Source of the DNA: Liolophura sinensis
Taxonomy: Eukaryota; Mollusca; Polyplacophora; Chitonida; Chitonidae
DNA: 64,000 nt
Direction: 5' to 3'
Assembly (NCBI RefSeq): GCF_032854445.1
Contig: NC_088299.1
Span: forward strand, 6,051,001-6,115,000
Positions 1 to 12,300 of the stretch are shown here, piece after piece. Position numbers and translations under genes: made by a program. Every line of letters starts with the position of its first letter. Within the stretch, counting starts at the first letter, position 1. The notes beneath the pieces are model-generated. The model was not told the DNA's origin. It worked only from the letters and a program-made list of their open reading frames with translations, and made no database searches.

Positions 1-99
1 TGCCATGCATATGTTGTTTAATTCTTCTTCATTCATTGGCGTTCGAAGTTTAAAAGTATTTATTTATTGTGTTGTTTTTGCTTTTTTTTTTTACAAGAA

Positions 100-245
100 T
101 ATTTCATGTATACGACGGCAGCCAGTATTATGGTGGGAGGATACCAGGCAGAATCCAAATGAAACCCACGATTATCCGCAAATTGCGGACAGACCTTCCC
201 ACGCATGACCGAAAAGGAAGCAAGCATGAGCTGGGCTTGAACTCC
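100..245 (-). mobile_element. SINE A, truncated
   Basis: CAAGAATATTTCATGTATAC, CAGACCTTCCCACGCATGAC and GAGCTGGGCTTGAACTCCCA. Borders the minisatellite. Confidence 0.85.
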
Positions 246-249
246 CAGC

Positions 250-1025
250 GCCAACAACCCCTCCGCACCACGCACCAACCACCGTTCCGCACAATGCACC
301 AACCACCCCTCCGCAAAATCCACCAACCACCCTTTAGCACAATGCACCAACCACCCTTCCGCACAATGCACCAACCACCCTTCCGCACAATGCACCAACC
401 ATCCCTGCGAACAATGCACCAACCACCCTCCACACAATGCACCAATAACCTCTCCGCACAATGTACCAACCACCCCTCAGCACTGTGCACTAACCACGCT
501 TCCGCACAATGCACCAACCACCCCTCCGCACAATGCACCAACCACCCTTCGGCACAATGCACCAACCACCCCTCCGCACAATGCACTAACCACCCCTCTG
601 TACAATCCACCAACCACCCTTCCGCACAATGCAATAACCACCCTTCCGCACAATGCACCAACCATCCCTCCGCACAATCCACCAACCACCCTTCCGCACA
701 CTGCACCAACCACCCTTCCGCACGATGTACCAACCACCCCTCAGCACTGTGCACTAACCACCCTTCCGCACAATGCACCAACCAGCCCTCTGCACAATGC
801 ACCAACCACCCTTCCGCACAATGCACCAACCATCTCTCCGCACAATCCACCAACCACCCTTCCGCACAATGCAACAACCATCCTTCCGCACAATGCACCA
901 ACCATCCCTGCGCACAATGCACCAACCACCGTTCCGCACAATGCACCAACCACCCCTCCGCACAATGCACCAACCACCCCTCCGCCAGTGCACCAACCAC
1001 TCTCCGCACAATGCACCAACCAACA
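250..1025. repeat. 24-bp minisatellite, about 32 units
   Basis: Units close to CACCAACCACCCTTCCGCACAATG repeat every 24 bases. Because 24 is a multiple of 3 and the unit has no stop in several frames, long open frames appear on both strands: NHPSAQCT or MHQPPFRT on plus, EGWLVHCA on minus. It abuts a minus-strand SINE A copy. I treat the frames as by-products of the repeat. Confidence 0.93.
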
Positions 1026-1193
1026 TATACACATAACCAAGCAGTTTATATCGTCAAAAATGAAATGGATAAAATTAATAGATAAATTCTTCCAAAAACA
1101 ATGTATACGACAAATCACGATTGATACAGTTAAGCTTCTGCACAGCAAAAAAGTGTTGTATATATCAATTTTTCTGTTCTTATCAGCCTAGCG

Positions 1194-1779
1194 AGTTTAT
1201 TAATTTATGGACGGTTATAAACACACGGCGTGAATGAAAACTTCTTCAGTCCATAACTATATGTGCCTTCACGTGGTAAATATGTACACGAACGATAACT
1301 ATGGGTGCAAATAACTGCTTAATACACTATAGCCGAGCACGTTTGTCATTGCAAGCATGATATGTATCCTTTTTTCTTCAAGTTTATTTTGGTTTATATA
1401 GGAGAACGTATACATACCTGTGTTTAAAAATGTGAAATCCAACATTTCGTCAGATGTGATGGAGTGAGATCATTTATAATGTTACGTTATAAAGTGTTTG
1501 GAATTTTACAATTTACAAAATGTTTGTAAAATTTAACTCAAAATATAATACAGTATAACACTGTTTTATGTCAGGTTCACATTTTTAGCTGCACGTTGTC
1601 TTGGACATTGTTTAAATGTTAAAAAATATTGTAATGTATAACATTGTGGTGCATGCTGAACTTGCAAACTAGCATTACGCGACGTTAAATTTTTAACATG
1701 TTTAGATTAACACTTAAAAGATGGTGACTTTAACAGAACATGACATACTGCCTTAAAGAAAAATAATGTTCATTGGTGT
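1194..1779. other. No gene seen
   Basis: AT-rich sequence with repeated AACATT/TTTAAA words. No supportable coding or RNA gene. Confidence 0.6.
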
Positions 1780-1863
1780 TTTACACCATATACTCAAGAA
1801 CAGTTCACTTATACGACGGCGAGAAGCATTATGCTGGGAGGAAACCGGGCAGTGCCCGGTGGA
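1780..1863 (-). mobile_element. SINE A fragment
   Basis: GTTTTACACCATATACTCAA and GGAAACCGGGCAGTGCCCGG. Confidence 0.78.
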
Positions 1864-1864
1864 A

Positions 1865-3006
1865 CGCTGTTCCTAATTAAATATATGCAAAATAAAGAGA
1901 CCCAAACAATTCTATCGCATACTGCTATTAAGGATTTCGGGCACTGTAGAATCTCACACGTCATAACTATCATGTAACCTAACATTTATTCACGATATAA
2001 CTATGACAAATCGCGCATAAACGATCATGCCCCAATTAAGCCCGGTGACATCTGTGGTGCGCAACGGAAGCGATTGTCCTATTTTTCTTAGCTCAATTTA
2101 AACTTTACCGAGAATAAGTGTCATATTTTTCTAAGCTCAGTTCAAACTTTACGAAAATAGATTCATGTTTCATGACGCCTTTTTTTCTTTTTCGGGACTA
2201 TTCTGTAATTGCTAACGAAGATAACCATCTGCATGTTGCAGGGAATGAAAGAAAAAATGGAGCTGAATAAAAGAAATCTGTCGGGCTATCAATGCTATTG
2301 ACGTCCTCAAATTTCCCACCGGTGTTCTCAATCTCCAGTCCCCTCCGCCGGCAGCTCGATTATCGAAGCCCGTTTTCTCCCAGCCGCCTGTTCAACATCA
2401 CCGGGTGGACGGGGTGAAAATGCGACGGCCAAACGTCCGGCCAGTCACCGAAGGCGTGAGGCAACCGGATTTTTTTCAGCAATAATTTGACAGGAGCTCA
2501 ACGAGTTTTCCCTTGAGCGCGTCTCCCTAAAAAAGAATTAGACGAAGGAAGGCTGCAATTTTTAAAAGCGTGAATATATGCTCTGATTGTCAGGATGACA
2601 TTTATAAATTCGTTTATTTTCTTCACCGAGGCACGACAATGGAGTAGGTCAGACGTGTTACCATTAAATAGACACGCGCAACCCGGGGAGGCGCGACACG
2701 CCGTCAAAACGACCCTGTCCTTTCCTTCTCATTATCTACAAATTAATCTATTAAATTATCAATTAATAACAAAATGAATCACAGAGAAGCACTTTGTCTT
2801 CTATACCAGGGACAGGAAATTCTGGTTCATGCATCTGAACTGTTATGTCCTTTGGTTTTACAAATATCAGGTTTACTTACGAATATATACTCTCTTAAAT
2901 CGCAAATATTAAAATGTCAACGTTTATCACAAGTGTTAAAATGATATAATGTGTTAAATGCTTATAAAAAATATAAGTGACAACATTTTAAAATGTTGCG
3001 CCATGC
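1865..3006. other. No gene seen
   Basis: A locally GC-richer island lies near 2,300-2,460 and again near 2,660-2,710. No open frame with splice sites stands out. Confidence 0.55.
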
Positions 3007-3190
3007 AATCATTGTAACGTTTGTAGACATATGTTGTGTTATTCTAAACACTTTATTATTGAATGTTTAACATGTTTAAATGTTGTCATTTCTTAACCAA
3101 TCATTGTAACGTTTGTAGACATATATTGTGTTATTCTAAACACTTTATTGTTGAATGTTTAAATGTTGTTATTTCTTAACCACTGCTAAA
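3007..3190. repeat. Tandem duplication, unit about 92 bp
   Basis: AATCATTGTAACGTTTGTAG at 3,007 recurs near 3,099; the segments between are almost the same. Confidence 0.85.
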
Positions 3191-3539
3191 ATGTTGGACT
3201 TAATATCATGAATATTTCAGTTTCAAGAGAGTCCACGTATACACGTATACACGGTAAGAATCATGAAGAGTCAGAGTATAACGGAGATGCTCGCTAACAG
3301 GTATATACAGGCGTATACAGGAAAGCCATCAGTAAACAGGGCCCTCATACGGCTAAATTTATCATCACCTGCAAGAAAACCCATGCACAGGTACAACATC
3401 TGTAATACAAAACCTCACATTGACTGTGCCAGTATTAATTGGTCACCGAAGAATATTTATCAAGTGAAAAAGACCGGTGCAAATCTAAATTTGTGAAGAG
3501 AGAGAGAGAGAAAGGTTATGCAGTCCAATCAATATCTTC

Positions 3540-3820
3540 GGGGAAAAAAATTAATTGGTTAAATTTAACAGAAAGTCTGTTGCCTGAGTGATGGTAGAAT
3601 TTATTTTGTTTTTCTAGCATACTAATGTGTCACTTTCAACATAATATCCTGTCAATCTAAAATAATCTTTTATATTAAATTGACAGAATATGTGCGTTAT
3701 ATTTAACAGAATAATCTGTTGAAATAACAGACTGCGTTCTAGCATCACGCAGACAACAGACACTCCGTTAAAATTAAGAGTCATTTTTGGAGTACCTGTA
3801 TGTCGTGTTGTAAGCAACAC
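3540..3820. mobile_element. Short inverted-repeat element, related to the one at 4,431
   Basis: Shares TTAAATTTAACAGAAAGTCT, TTCTAGCATCACGCAGACAA and CTCCGTTAA with the copy at 4,440-4,670. The two give similar short frames (RLTGYYV) on opposite strands, so it is internally palindromic. Confidence 0.6.
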
Positions 3821-4430
3821 AAATGCTCTCAGAAAATATAATGTTAAACTTTTACAGGAAGTTGGTTCAGTGATGCCACAGCGTATCCTCTTTCTGCAGT
3901 AAATTATATTCCATTACAGAATATAAAAACACACGTTTTATTTATTCAACACAATCTGTCTTAACTATCAGGGTTTTATGTTGGTTACGAGCTGAATGCG
4001 CATCGATTGTCTTATCGTTATGCAGCACAGAACCTTTTCAGAACTCAGATATATGATAGGAATGCATAATTCATAATTATAGGCTATGTCGTTAATAAAT
4101 TTTTAATATCAGTCTATTTTATTCTTATTTAAAATGATCCCATCAACTTTTGTGATGATAAAAACAAAATGTGCAAAAAAAGTGTGACACCCTGCTTGGA
4201 GTAAACACTTGAAAAACTAATCTGTTAAACTGGCACAACACACTATAGGGTCTATGCATGCAAGCCTTCTGATCATATATAGGGCAGAATAGATTACGTG
4301 TATGTTGTTGCTACAATCTATTTAAATGACCGACTCGTTCTGTTCTGTTATTCCAACAGAACACTCTATAGTTGGTGTAACGGGGTATTATGCTGTTTAT
4401 ATACTGTTAACTTTACAGCAATAAATTCTA

Positions 4431-4900
4431 CACTCAAAAACTTAATCTGTTAAATTTAACTGAATGTCTGTTATATGAGTGATACAACAATGTTTTCTGT
4501 TATTGCAGCAGATTATTCTGTTAATATAACACACATATTCTATAAATTCAGCATTAAGTTTTCCATTAGACTAACAGGATACTATGTTAGATATGACACA
4601 GTATTGCGTTATCACAACAGAATACATTCTAGCACCACTCAGACAACAGACTTTCCGTTAATCTTCACAGGTTAATTTTTTGAACACCAATGCGGTCGCT
4701 TAAGTCCAGCTCATGCTGGCTTCCTCTCCGGTCGTACGTGGGAAGGTCCGTCAGCAACCTGCGGATGGTCGTGGGTTTCCCCCGGGCTGTGCCCGGTTTC
4801 CACCCACCATTATGCTGGCCGCCGTCGTATAAGTGAAATACTCTTGAGTACGGCGTAAAACACCGATCAAATAAATAAATAAATAAATTTTTTGAGTGTG
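4431..4900. mobile_element. Short inverted-repeat element interrupted by a SINE
   Basis: Left end ACTCAAAAACTTAATCTG; right end GTTAATTTTTTGA, then a SINE A (4,689-4,888), then TTTTTTGAGTGTGG again. A related, partly inverted copy is at about 3,540-3,820 (shared AACAGACTGCGTTCTAGCAT-like and CAGACAACAGAC). Confidence 0.65.
4689..4888 (+). mobile_element. SINE A, 5' truncated
   Basis: CCAATGCGGTCGCTTAAGTC, CGTACGTGGGAAGGTC and the AATAAATAAATAAAT tail. Confidence 0.9.
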
Positions 4901-7625
4901 GCATTTTCTTTAAAAACTTATTACCACTGTGTTACGTTCAACAGATTTAATAATTTTAATGGGGTTTGTAGATACTCCGACTCTCCCACCGGCTCCTTAA
5001 AAAAAACACGCATTCCTGAAAGACGTGTTCTCGCAAGTTGTTCTTCCTTCCATAGAGTTTCCAGAACACAGTATCAGCATATACGTGTATGTATGTGTTG
5101 ATATATCTTACCTTTGATGATTGAGATTCAATTAGTGCGGATATACAGGCCACTATATACATAACTCTAACATTTGAATACATTGTAGACGTCTTTGATG
5201 GTTCTGGCTCGGATAGCCTTGTTTTGAGCTACTCAAGTATATACTTACTTTGGCAAGGCTGGCCGACGGAAGAGGCCATGGAACTTTCCACAAATTGAAC
5301 TTGTAACTGACGATTTCTATACTGGAATAAAATCTAGTCTGTGAAAGCATGCGCATTTAAAAAAAGCGTCCGAACAAATAGCGTTCGGTAAAAGTTAGTC
5401 CGGTTTCTTGTAGAACAATTTCATCTGTAAAAATCGTGGACAGAAACCCTCGCTTTAGAGGATTAGTTCATGGATGTATGGTTTTTGTAAGCCATACGTT
5501 TGGTGACTTTTTTTCTGTTTGACGTAAAGATCCCGGTGGTTAGAGCACTGGGTCGGAGCTTTTAAGTGAAGCACGCCTGCAGAGACCGTCGGCCGAATGG
5601 AAGGCGGGAGCATTTGTGTCGGCTTCTTCAGCGGTATCCAGCCAACAGCGACCTCAGACTGTAATACCGCCCCAGAAAACGTGCGCCTTATAAAAGAACC
5701 CGGACAAAAGATGCAGCTTTAGCTTTCTAACGTTCTTTTCAAGCACCATGTTCTACCCAAATGTAGCAATGGTGATTTTCAAAGAAAGCTTAACTCAAGC
5801 AAAAGCTAACATGGTCCCGGTGTTATAGGGGTTGTATATGATCGGGAAAAAAATAATAATCAAACAAGTTTTAAATTTTGATGAACTTTCCATGCATCCT
5901 CCTAAGGGGAGACTCGCTGATGGGCATAAGGAATCTATATCAAATACATTTTTTCCTAGTAAATGACTGTATATAAAAAGCATGAAATTTCAGATAAGTT
6001 TCTTATGAAACATTTTATGTGTTATTAACGATATGTCTTAAGTGAATATACAATAACACTTTGTACGGAATATTAATATATTTAAAAAAGAAACTATGTC
6101 TAAAACGTAATAGATTAGATTATCATTTTAGGTTGTATGTATAGGTTTCTGAAACATGCACGTTTACAGACACTAAATGCTATGTATATCAAGGTATAAA
6201 TTTCGTTTAAGATTAAGTTTATCAAACTTTTGCATGCATGAAACTGAATTCTAAACTCTCCTATGGCTTTTCTATTTACCGTTATTGTTTTTTGAGGCAG
6301 TTCAGGTAATAATTCCACGAGAATTTCTGAATTCGTCAAAATCATCAGAAAATGAGAGCGATGGCGAGTATTAAAAGCGCTTTGTGTGTGTTTATATATA
6401 ATTATAACACTGCAAGGGCTGAATACGTGAATAAATAGCTGAATATATAACGAAATATATTCAATTCCTTTCGTGTGCGTATTTAACACCTTTATATATA
6501 TGTAACCACAATTCTTAAGTTTAATTCATACATATATGTATGCAAATCAATGAGATAACACCACGTCGGCAATTATTGTGGCGTTGTTCCCATGCTAGTG
6601 AAACGAGTTGACACTATAGATACAAGTAACATGAATATGGCGTTTTAGTCTGTGCCGTTTTTTGACTTCTTATACATGTACATATACACACAAATACTTT
6701 ACTTCCACGCGCACATTGAATTTGTGTAACAGCAATGCTGTTTAATAGCTCCATGTATGGCATGCAGGCAGCTTCGTAAGATGTTGGTTGATCCATTGGT
6801 CGGTTGGTCGTCAAATGTTTGACGCCTTATCCTTTACCCCAGGCCAGTCTCTTACAACTTAGTGCAAGGCGGCATCAACTTTTTGCTAGATGTCACACAA
6901 GCTGTTGCGAATTTGCGCTTCTTACCTGTATACGCATTGGCAAATATAAAACTAGCGTGACAAGGAGAGTGAAATTAAATCAAACCTCATTAATTTAACA
7001 ACAATGCATTGATTGTTGCATTAATAACCTATATACATGTAGGCCTACCCCATGGAGGTAATGGGCGCCAAATAGTATTTTGTAATCAACGAAACATGTT
7101 TGGTCTGCATGAAACCTGAGCACGAAACTACGTGTTGTTGCAAGACTAACATTTATGTTTCCGTTTTCCTCTTCCTCCAGGCCGATAAAATTAATATAGA
7201 CTTGCTAATATAATCGATGTATGACAAACACAAGACACGCTCCGCATCCCGTTTAGAGACAGTCAGGCTGGGAGGGTGTGGACAACTGTCTAGCCCGTGG
7301 GTCAACACGCACACTTCTAGTACGGACTATGGCAACTGTAACCGTCGGTACGCGTCAGTAGCAAATGGGAGAGGCGCCACAGATCTCCCGGAGAGTTGGA
7401 ACACCTGTATTCATATTGATTGTGATCTCCATCAACTGTGCATGTGGCATCATGCGGAACGGACATGTGTGATAGTGAGGACGTACTCAGTTCAGCACTA
7501 ACATCGCCGTACTAATCGGCTGTCATTATTACAAACTGTCCACATGATGATATAAAGATTTGGATTTAATGAGTAGGCCTATAATGCTAACAAGCTCTGA
7601 CAGTTACTTTACTTGATGCGTTGTC
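4901..7625. other. No gene seen
   Basis: Unique-looking, AT-rich sequence. A 94-codon frame at 7,217-7,501 in moderately GC-richer DNA shows no recognisable domain. Confidence 0.55.
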
Positions 7626-7696
7626 GGGGAGACAACTCTTATCAGCAAAATAGCACTTGGTACAGATCTCGTTTTGCTGATAAGAGTAGTCTCCCC
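7626..7696. repeat. 25-bp hairpin
   Basis: The left arm 7,626-7,650 and the right arm 7,672-7,696 are reverse complements at 24 of 25 positions, with a 21-base loop. The arms run from GGGGAGAC to CAGCAAAA. Confidence 0.9.
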
Positions 7697-8982
7697 TGGA
7701 AAAGGCAAGACAGAAAGCACTAAGATCACAGATCACAAAAACATTCAACAAAAAACTTGAATTTCAGCTTGAGGAAAGAAAATTGTGAAACTGTTGTACT
7801 TTGACCCAGAAAGCGCATTGATAACAGACAAATAAAATGGTCATCAAATACTATTTTTGGTGCCAAATCTTTCCAGATCCCTCTGAATCTGGCAATGTGC
7901 ATGAGTTAGTTATGAACAAAAATTTAGATGTGTCAAAAAAGATGTGTTTAAAAAGGAAACTGAAAAACTGTTTTTCAGTCTACTAATATTTTTGCATTGA
8001 CAATTAATAATTTATTATAAACATCTAATATTACTTGGTTAAAATTCATGTACACGTAAAATGCTTTTTCCCAACAAACAGCTGAATGTATAGAGCCTAA
8101 TATAGGCCATATACTAGTGATACTCATTATCACTGGCTGAGTATAGTCAAATAATAACCTTGCAGGCATTTGCATAGTTGTCCTTATTAGCATTATTCAT
8201 AAAAAAATCTCCTGGAATGGAAACATATTGTTTTTGCATAACATTATGGCATAGTCCAAGATCTCTCTTAGATGTTTATTTAAATTGAAAAGCTGAGGAC
8301 TGCTTTCATACTATGAAAGTTCAGTGCTTTTTCATTGGGCACATGGGTTTTGCATTGCAGATATGTAGTGTATTCACAATGTTCTCTTTCAGCCAATCAC
8401 TGAGGCTGTTTCAAAGCAATGTACCACGTAGCCTTCTAACCAACATTGTAGAATGAATACGTAGAGGTTCACCACCGTCATCAAATCTGAATAAACCCTA
8501 TAAAACACTTTTAATCTTTAAATACCATCAACATGCTCTTTGTATACACACCATATACACACTAAAAATTGATAATCCTCTTAACATATTTTCCCAAATG
8601 TTTTACATAAAAAAAACCGTGATATTTCAAACACATCATTTAATGAATATTAGACATCTTTCATGAAAATTTCATAAAAGCAACTGGACACATGAAGACT
8701 GCATTCCAGGCACTTGATGCCACTCTGTGTGACAACGTACATTACATGTATAAACTTATATTTCTTGCCGTTTTTATAGAATTTTTATATAATAATGCTG
8801 ACATTTTCATGAAAGGTGTCTATAATATCCATTAAATTACATGTTTAAACCATTTTGATTCGTTGTCTAGTTGAGATTGTTACTTTTTGCATAACCAATC
8901 CAATACATATGAATAAATATTTCCTTAAAAGAAAGCAGACAACTCAGATAAGCGTTCTTCATACTTAATTATATTAATTCTA
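7697..8982. other. 3' flank of the EF-hand/UBL gene
   Basis: AT-rich, no gene seen. It probably includes the 3'UTR of the minus-strand gene that stops at 8,983. Confidence 0.5.
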
Positions 8983-9319
8983 CTAATGTTTCTGTCCAAA
9001 ATAATGGTCACAGAGAAGCAATGGACAATCAGTAAACTCCACCATATAATCATAAAACAGGGTTATCTCCTCTGGGTTATCAATTGAGCCACCAAAGAAA
9101 CCCAACTCATCTAAAGTTTTATGCTCTGGCAGGTAGGCGTCTTTTGATCTTGAAGCATCCTCAAATATTGCCATGGTTGTACACTGAATGTCTGTTTCAT
9201 CACGGATCAGTTGAATAAGAGCTTGTATGGTTGCATGCAAGTGGATGACAAAAGTCACATGGCCAGGGTGGTCCTCAAAATTGTCAAATGTGACCAGTCG
9301 CATTTCCACCAATAAATAT
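8983..9319 (-). CDS. EF-hand/UBL gene exon 6 (ubiquitin-like C terminus)
   Basis: Encodes the 111-residue ubiquitin-like region and the stop. Acceptor ttcacatcag. Conserved-looking blocks are HVTFVIHLHATIQALIQLI and EHKTLDELGFFGG. Confidence 0.85.
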
Positions 9320-12300
9320 CTGATGTGAAAAATAAAATTTTGTTGTAGTAAAAGGCATGAACAGCACATTTGGCAGTTATATACAATAAAAAATACAATT
9401 GTGGCCAAAAGGGTTAGCATGCCAGCATGGCACAATGACCGGGGAACCTCTGGTCAAGGTGAGTTGAAGTCCAGCTCTGCCCAGATTCCTCCCACCATAA
9501 TGCTGACCACCATCATATAAGTCATTTATTCAATAAACGTAGGTCATCTTTTGTGGATCATTGTCCATATCATAGACAGAAGCAGCGGAACCAAACTCGG
9601 GAAGATATAAGCATCAAATTAGGTGAGGCTCCTGAGGCCTGCTTAAAATGGATGCATTTATTTTAAACAATGGCAAACAATGAATGAAAAGGTTTTAGAC
9701 GAAATAAGTCCTACTCACTTTGGATTCTTCTCTGTGTAGGGATGCCAAAGGCCAAGTTTACAACAGGCACAATGCTCTAATTTCCTCTCGCTTAAAATCA
9801 GCCTTGATGCACCTTCTTCTTCATTCCTCTTCAGTTGCTCTTTTTCCCTGTTGATGAAAAGTGATTATCTGTGCATATATATTAAAAAAAAAACGGAGGC
9901 AAATCTGATGAAATATACATATACACATACTGAAAGCCTAAACTGGGATTTTTTCATCAAATTCCTGTTATCCCATTTCATGCTGAATCCATGGAGTTCC
10001 GATCTATTATACATTCTTTTATATTCAGATCGTTCTTTCATCCATTTCTCAAAAGGAAATAAATAGTGATAGAATCTGAATGTAATCTCAAAATCTGAAA
10101 TCTGAACTCTTCAGACATGAACACATAATACTGATCAATTAAATGATTTTTAATAATAATTTCTTTCATTTTATTTACGTGAATCCTGACAGATTAAGTA
10201 TTAAACTTTGGCTTGTGGGAATATTGTGGAAAATGGACTCCCAGGTGATCCTTCTAGACATACCATAAACTGAACTGATCTTTGACTGCTGTTTAAAGAA
10301 CTGAAATTGTGATGTCCGTTTTGCTTTAGTAATAGTTCTGTTGCGTAATTATTAACAAACTTAGTTCGGTTAGCATACTGTCCTGGAATCAAGTTTGAAT
10401 TTTATATCTAGTAGTGAGAAATAAGAACTTCATTCAATGTCTTTTCAACATTAGGGGTCTACCAGGTCATGTACATGTAGTTATAATGTGTCAGCCTTAA
10501 GTGATACATAAGTTTAATATAACATTAAACACTGAACACACATACAGATATTTGTACTGCACGCTAAAGTTGGAACACAAGAAAATTAAACAAATAGCTA
10601 GGAGCATGTACATAACAGCAAATTCTCATTCTTACTTGTTTGCCCAATCTCCTGTCTACAGAAAGATATAAATTTCAATTACCATTCCAACTCTGTACGT
10701 GTGTTTCCTGTAGAAATAACTTCAACCTACATCCAGCCTTTTTAGGAGCAGGTGTGTAATGACATGTATCACACCCCCTGCAGAAGGTCACAAGAGCGAG
10801 TGAGTGAGTGCTTGGGGTTTGACATCGTACTTTAACAATTTTTTCAGTCGTGTGACAAAGAGTCCTTAGAGTGCATATAATGTGCCTCGTTGTTGCAGGA
10901 TGGATTTCCACCGCTCTTTTATCTAGCACTGCTCACTCAGAGACGACTTCCTGAAGGCAAGTAAGTCGCCCTGCAACTGGTATGGGTCAACCAGTAATTG
11001 CACTATCCCCTTTAATGCTGAACGCCAAACGAGGAAGTTAGAACTTCGCCTTTTAAAGTCTTAGGTGTGACCCGACCCAGGATTGCCCCTGAATCTAACG
11101 CCCCCTAACCAAGATGTGTGATTTGCATACTACCTTGACTCCTAATGCTATGAGGTGTGTATTTAAAGATTTTGCTTCAGGAGTGTGAAGTGTGATAGTT
11201 ATCAAGCCTGAAGATCGAAGAAACCTGCAAGTGTCCGTGTGTTTTTCCCAAGCTCTGCACGCCTGGCTTCTGCCAACCATAACACTGGCTGAGGTTGTGT
11301 AAGTGAAATATTCTTGAGTACAAATGTAGCACTCTAATCAGATGTATAAATACATCACATTCGAAGCCTCATATATGCAGAGCTAGCAATTCACCATAGG
11401 CTCACCTTACAAACTGAAGTCCTTTAGCCAGCTTAGTGTAGTCAATATCCCCTGTGTCCTCTTCATCTAACAGCCTGGCCAGTAAATGTAGTTCAACTGT
11501 TGAGCACGGTGCATCCAGATCATACATCCCTGTGAAGCAGAAAATAAAATGTGATGTATACTAGTCCATTATTACAGTTAATATCCTGTATCCAAATCAT
11601 ACATCCTTGTGAAGCAGAAAATAAAATGTGATGTATATTATCCTGTTATTACAGTTAATATCCTGTATCCAGATCATACATCCCGGTGAAGCAGAAAATA
11701 AAATGTGATGTATATTATCCTGTTATTACAGTTAATATCCTGTATCCAAATCATACATCCCTGTGAAGCAGAAAATAAAATGTGATGTATACTAGTCCAT
11801 TATTACAGTTAATATCCTGTATCCAAATCATACATCCTTGTGAAGCAGAAAATAAAATGTGATGTATATTATCCTGTTATTACAGTTAATATCCTGTATC
11901 CAGATCATACATCCCTGTGAAGCAGAAAATAAAATGTGATGTATACTAGTCCATTATTACAGTTAATATCCTGCATCCAAATCATACATCCTTGTGAAGC
12001 AGAAAATAAAATGTGATGTATATTATCCTGTTATTACAGTTAATATCCTGTATCCAGATCATACATCCCTGTGAAGCAGAAAATAAAATGTGCTGTACAT
12101 TATTCTGTTGTTACAGTTAATATCCTGTATTCAGATCACACATCCCTATGAAGCAGAAAAAAAAAATGGGATGTATAATAGCCCATTATTACAGTTAATA
12201 TCCCAGATCATACATCCTTGTGAAGCAGAAAATAAAATGTGCTGTACATTATTCTGTTGTTACAGTTAATATCCTGTACCAAATCATACATCCTTGTGAA

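Noticed and set aside
69-1085. Long frames on both strands (up to 338 codons) as protein genes
   Set aside because: They follow wholly from the 24-bp repeat, and the plus frame begins inside a SINE.
6115-6489. 124-codon minus-strand frame
   Set aside because: AT-rich composition, no motif, no context.
7217-7501. 94-codon plus-strand frame
   Set aside because: GC-richer than its surroundings but without a domain, homologue or splice structure I can support.
10675-11280. Two minus-strand frames of 84 and 61 codons
   Set aside because: They overlap SINE C and SINE A remnants and have no domain.
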